Shown here one piece after another: positions 60,070-64,000 of a stretch of DNA of 64,000 bases. The notes below the pieces were generated by a model that saw only the letters and a list, made by a program, of their open reading frames with translations, was not told where the DNA came from and made no database searches. Within the stretch, counting starts at the first letter, position 1. Each line of letters starts with the position of its first letter. This DNA is from Plectrocnemia conspersa (Eukaryota > Arthropoda > Insecta > Trichoptera > Polycentropodidae). A program made the translations under genes and the position numbers. The stretch lies in contig VTFK01000269.1 of the NCBI GenBank assembly GCA_009617715.1, forward strand, positions 372,001 through 436,000, read 5' to 3'.

Positions 60070-60600
60070 ATAGTATCATCCTGTATTCGAGCGTCTATTG
60101 GTCTTAGACAAGAATCCAACTGTTTGACAGCCGATAGATATTTGTTATATCGAAATCATTAGGCGAGTAAATAAACAAGGAACCACTTGTGGCTGGCCAA
60201 CAATGGGCGAGCATCATAAGCTGCCATCCGGCTACCAGAGGTTATCCCCTCGATCTTGGTCCGATACACACGACCGTGTAACGAAATATGCTTCAGATGG
60301 AATCCTAAGGCCATCACGCTTCTACCCTTCATCTACATGTTGAGACTCTGCCCCGTGGTGTCTATCCGACTCACGATTTATATCGAGAATTAAAAAATTC
60401 ACTCCTGCCAACCAACGGACGCTTAGAATAAAGTCACTGAGCTACATATGAACACATGCTGTATGTGTGTTTGGCACGTTATGAGAAATGGGATGGTTAA
60501 TCCTCGCCGTTTTGCGTCCATGACCTTTATCACTCTTACTTTATCATAAGAATGGATACAAAGTTTACCGGAAATAATGTAGTGCGAGTTACTCTAAGGG
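60070..60600. other. Balanced-composition island, unidentified
   Basis: About 500 bp of balanced composition without any frame over 60 codons, including AGCATCATAAGCTGCCATCC. It may be an old TE fragment or conserved noncoding DNA; I cannot tell which. Confidence 0.3.
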
Positions 60601-62099
60601 TGTTAAAATAAGCTGGGGTAGTAAATCACTGCTAATGAAAACCTAACATAATTAAAAAATACTATACTATAAAATATTATCAAAATATTATTAAAAATAT
60701 ACTAAATCAAAATTTAATATTTTAATTAAACATAATTTTCTTTCAACTAGTAGTTTTTCGTATATTATCTTGACATTGGAATAAACCTGTTATTAATTAT
60801 TTTTTTAATCAATAAGTTGAAACAATTGATTATAACTGATGAATAACTGGTTTTTTAACGACTTTTGTATTAGTGTGTATATTCAGTCCTAATTTTTTAA
60901 GCCTTTTTTCTAATATTTGTGGTATTAATTATGTTAACGCATATTACACTGTTAGTAAGTATATTATTATTTTATTTTATTATAATATATTTTATATAAA
61001 TTATTTTAGTGGTGAATGATTCTCGATATCTTTCGTTCTTCAAGCTTTTTCGTACTTGTTCTTTCCTGAAACCTTTGAAGGTGATAGTTGCAATAACAAC
61101 CCGCTCTATTTATTTATTATTATATTATTTTTAGAATTAATAAATATTTGCCAAGAGGCAATAACCTTTTTTAAATTTTTTATGAATGTAATACATATAT
61201 TTGTCTTAAATTAACGCAATTCCTCGTTACTGTAATTGAAGCACGTGCCAATTTCCTAATAAATATCAGTTTTAATTAGTGTTATTTGTGCTGAAAAGAA
61301 AATTTAAAATTACCTGATAGTCATCCTACATTAAAACTTATCATCTGATTTTTTCAAATAGTTTTTCGCATAAAAATGTGTACATACAAGGGCTTAATTT
61401 TCTAGTGAACGATGAAGTATTGACATGTTTTTTGTAAAGTTGACATCTTTAAGAAAAAAAATATTATTTAAGAGTAGTAATATACTATAAAATTTATAAA
61501 ACTATATATTGCTAAATTCTATTTAAGTTATTATTTATTTAATCACCTACATACATAATATAATTAACGTTTTGTAAAAGCTTAATATCCCTGGAGTGTT
61601 TCATTTACGAGTTTTGATAAAGAGAACTTTAATTAAGAGAATTGTAGTATGCATTTAATTAATTACAACGAGTCAATTATTTTAACGATTTTTTTTATTA
61701 TTTATTCGTTGAATTTTGTGTAAAATTATTAAAAATATTTTTTCTACATACCTAACATTTTTTTGTGATGATATTAAAATTAACGTATAACGTAAAATAA
61801 TATCTTGCTCATAGAACTAAATGAATAATTCATCGTTGAAAAACATATTTTAATGGTTTCTAAGTATTATATCACTTATCTACAGTACATTTTTTATTTC
61901 ATCGATTCCAATATTTCCGAAGACGGTAAAGTTTTTGCCAGATATCAATTTGTTAATGCACAACTTTATTCTATCAAAAAGATTCAACCAAAGCAAAATG
62001 GAAAAGTTTCAAGAGAGCAACTTTTTCATTTTTATTTTGAATTAAGACCTTGTCATTTATTTTATGTATATTTTCAACCATAAAATAAAAAGAGAGATA
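60601..62099. other. AT-rich intergenic DNA
   Basis: AT-rich. ACCTTTGAAGGTGAT near 61070 carries a TCF-type CCTTTGA core. The 76-codon frame 61853-62083 has no recognised domain. Nothing else supportable. Confidence 0.45.
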
Positions 62100-62480
62100 A
62101 GCGTCTCTTGAATGAAAATGTTCAGAAGTTCAGCTTCACGTAATTTGCTCTATTATTAATTGTTGTTCAGCATTATTAATTATTATAAAAAAATTAATTA
62201 CAACTCAGCGTCTGCGCACACAATGTAATCAGCGTATTGAATGGCTGTCTAATTACGTATTATTTTGACGTGTTCTTTCATTGTTTCCTCAATTATTTTT
62301 AGAGGAAAGATTTGCACAAGAGGTTCGACGTTAATTTCCAAAAAGGGCAATTATGTCGTGTGTATGACTGAAAACTTTTAATGGTGCCAATTATCTTTTT
62401 GTTTTTGTACTGTAAAATTATTTTATCACCATCAAATTGGCGGTTGTGAACGATTTAGTTAATTTATTAAGGCGTTTATA
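62100..62480. promoter_or_regulatory. Homeodomain-site-rich candidate enhancer
   Basis: About 380 bp packed with TAATT/AATTA cores: several in 62150-62210 (TATTAATTG, TATTAATTATTA, AAATTAATTACA), then CTAATTACG, TCAATTATTT, TTAATTTCC, GCAATTATG and CCAATTATC. These are interspersed with more complex, less AT-biased sequence. Such spacing resembles developmental enhancers that bind homeodomain proteins. AT-rich background inflates these counts, so the call is tentative. Confidence 0.3.
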
Positions 62481-63212
62481 AATTAATTGCGCAGTGTTCT
62501 CAAGCATAATTAATTTATACTTATTCGTCTTTTTTTGTTTATGTTAAAAAAAGGTAAAATAGATTTTACACAATTGTGCTATTAAGCTTTTGTAATACAA
62601 CGTAATCTCTATACCGTAATTATTATCATATTATATACATAATACATTATTTATGTGTGACAGTTCTTTATTGTACATTTTTTATAAATATTTGGAATAT
62701 TTAAGTAAAAAACATGTCCATTTGAGTTCGATATCAATACTGTGCATAAAATACAATAAGAAACTGGGGGACAGTAGAAAACAACCATATAAATGTGTGA
62801 AAAGGATATGCCACTCGGTGTTACCTACCAAAGACATTTTTAAAGTAAGTGGAACAGTGCCCCTGTATGTTATTCTGTATTTAAAAAAAATGAAAATGCA
62901 ATGAAATCTGTCTAAATTGACCATTAGCGCATTTAAATGAATGTGGGCTTAAAAACACTAAATTACATTAACAAAATATTTTAATCAATTTTCCAAGAGA
63001 ACAAATTTACGAAAAACACTTAACTAAGAGACATTATATAATTAGGAGATTATTAGAAAGATCTCATCTTGTATTTATGTATTTTTTAGTTTTTTAGATT
63101 ACACCAATTGTCTACTAATGGTATTTGGCAATTGCGTATCTTTCCTTAGAAATTTTATCCTTCAAATTATAAGTGAAGTCGAAGAAAAAATAGCTAAATC
63201 GACCATTTAATG
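62481..63212. other. AT-rich intergenic DNA
   Basis: Opposite-strand frames at 62653-62904 and 62682-62924 mirror each other and match no family. Nothing supportable. Confidence 0.45.
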
Positions 63213-64000
63213 TAGGGGTTCGCAAACTTTTTTAGCTATTACCCCGAAATATATTTATTTTTGCTGGCGTTACTCCCTTAATGTAAAAGGAAGAAAATGA
63301 ATTTATTATTTTTATTAAATAGATTTAGTTAATATATTGATAAGGAAAATATAATAGTAAATATTTTAAATGTAATAAATATATGCAAAAAAAATACATT
63401 TATATTCTTTAAAAACATTTTTATTTTAGATTTTAAAGAAGGGATATTGTTTCGCATTTGATACAATAACATCAAAATTGGGTCAATTTTATGTCAGAGA
63501 AATTTATTGGGGTCCAATGATTTCTTTGCTTTGTTTTTATATTCAAGTAATAGAAAAATCCGATAAACAGTAAATTGTTGCAAAAGACATCAACTTCTTG
63601 ACTGCCTCCTCATGTGAAATTTTGAAAGCCTTTGCAGCTCTTGACATTTGAAAATATGTCAGATCTACTTATATAAAATTTTAAATTTAATATGTGCTTC
63701 GTTATTGGATCAAGGCTTAAGTGGCTCTCCCAACCCTAATCATCTAATCGACAGTATCTAACATTATTATAAGAAATTGATTTGCAATTTAATTTATTTT
63801 ATTTAATACTGGTAACTCATGAGTAAAAAGTACAATTTTTGAAATTTAAAAATTATATCATTATTGTTACAAAAAACCAGGATCACGTCTTATAATTATT
63901 TTAGTAAAAATATATTTAAAACAGATCCATATGTATTTTATTTTTGCCATTCATTCATTCTACATATACCTGGGGAATTTATGTTTAATAAAATATTTTT
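63213..64000 (+). mobile_element. Possible hAT-type terminus and following sequence (tentative)
   Basis: TAGGGGTTCGCAAACTTTTT at 63213-63232 is close to the 5' end of many hAT elements, which start C/TAGGGGTTC-CAAACTTTTT. The text after it stays AT-rich with slightly complex patches to about 63760. I found no matching right terminus or 8-bp duplication (left flank ATTTAATG) before the window ends, so the right limit is arbitrary and the call rests on one end. Confidence 0.35.

Noticed and set aside
1..64000. CRISPR arrays, rRNA and functional tRNA genes
   Set aside because: No regularly spaced direct repeats or rRNA-like sequence were seen, and the two B-box sequences (17.09 and 29.81 kb) lack a foldable tRNA body.

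Overview
This window looks like 64 kb of noncoding animal DNA, most probably from an arthropod (insect). It is strongly AT-rich, has no long open reading frame, and carries many transposable-element relics. The longest open frames are reverse transcriptase pieces. The insect assignment is an inference from composition and TE content (hAT elements with 8-bp duplications, Jockey/CR1-group LINEs, a tRNA-like SINE). No gene in the window names the species.

Layout. Long AT-rich blocks with nothing recognisable alternate with short islands (about 200-500 bp) of more balanced composition. The main islands lie near 2.3, 6.8-7.4, 8.6, 9.8-10.1, 14.3, 17.4-17.8, 20.3, 21.4, 24.8, 28.3, 32.2, 34-36, 40.2, 45.6, 58.2-58.8, 60.1 and 62.1 kb. 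None encodes a convincing protein. I read them as candidate conserved regulatory or untranscribed elements in a gene desert; that is inference. One island (9.8-10.1 kb) ends in a TATA plus initiator-like arrangement and is a candidate promoter. A 95-bp open segment with splice-like borders (26245-26339) is a candidate exon.

Mobile DNA. (i) Two hAT relics have exact terminal inverted repeats, 8-bp target duplications and a surviving C-terminal dimerisation domain (4580-5687 and 47492-48139). (ii) Two copies of one 5'-truncated LINE lie at 36386-38110 (-) and 55867-57097 (+), and an older unrelated LINE fragment lies near 18.2-18.4 kb (-). (iii) Three copies of a non-coding family ending in CCTGCACTACACTCTCTGGA lie at 41346-42408, 44680-45220 and, inverted, 52364-53114. 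(iv) A dispersed repeat of about 450 bp, called RF1 here, has at least seven full or partial copies (10.5, 22.1, 25.4, 29.3 inverted, 30.2, 30.6 and 42.5 kb). (v) A tRNA-like SINE lies near 29.76 kb.

Three perfect inverted repeats stand out: 29-bp arms with a 4-bp loop (26138-26199), 23-bp arms with a 16-bp loop (51859-51920), and 49-bp arms with a 64-bp loop (58841-59002). The genes served by any regulatory islands lie outside the window. All similarity statements are by eye; no database search was possible.
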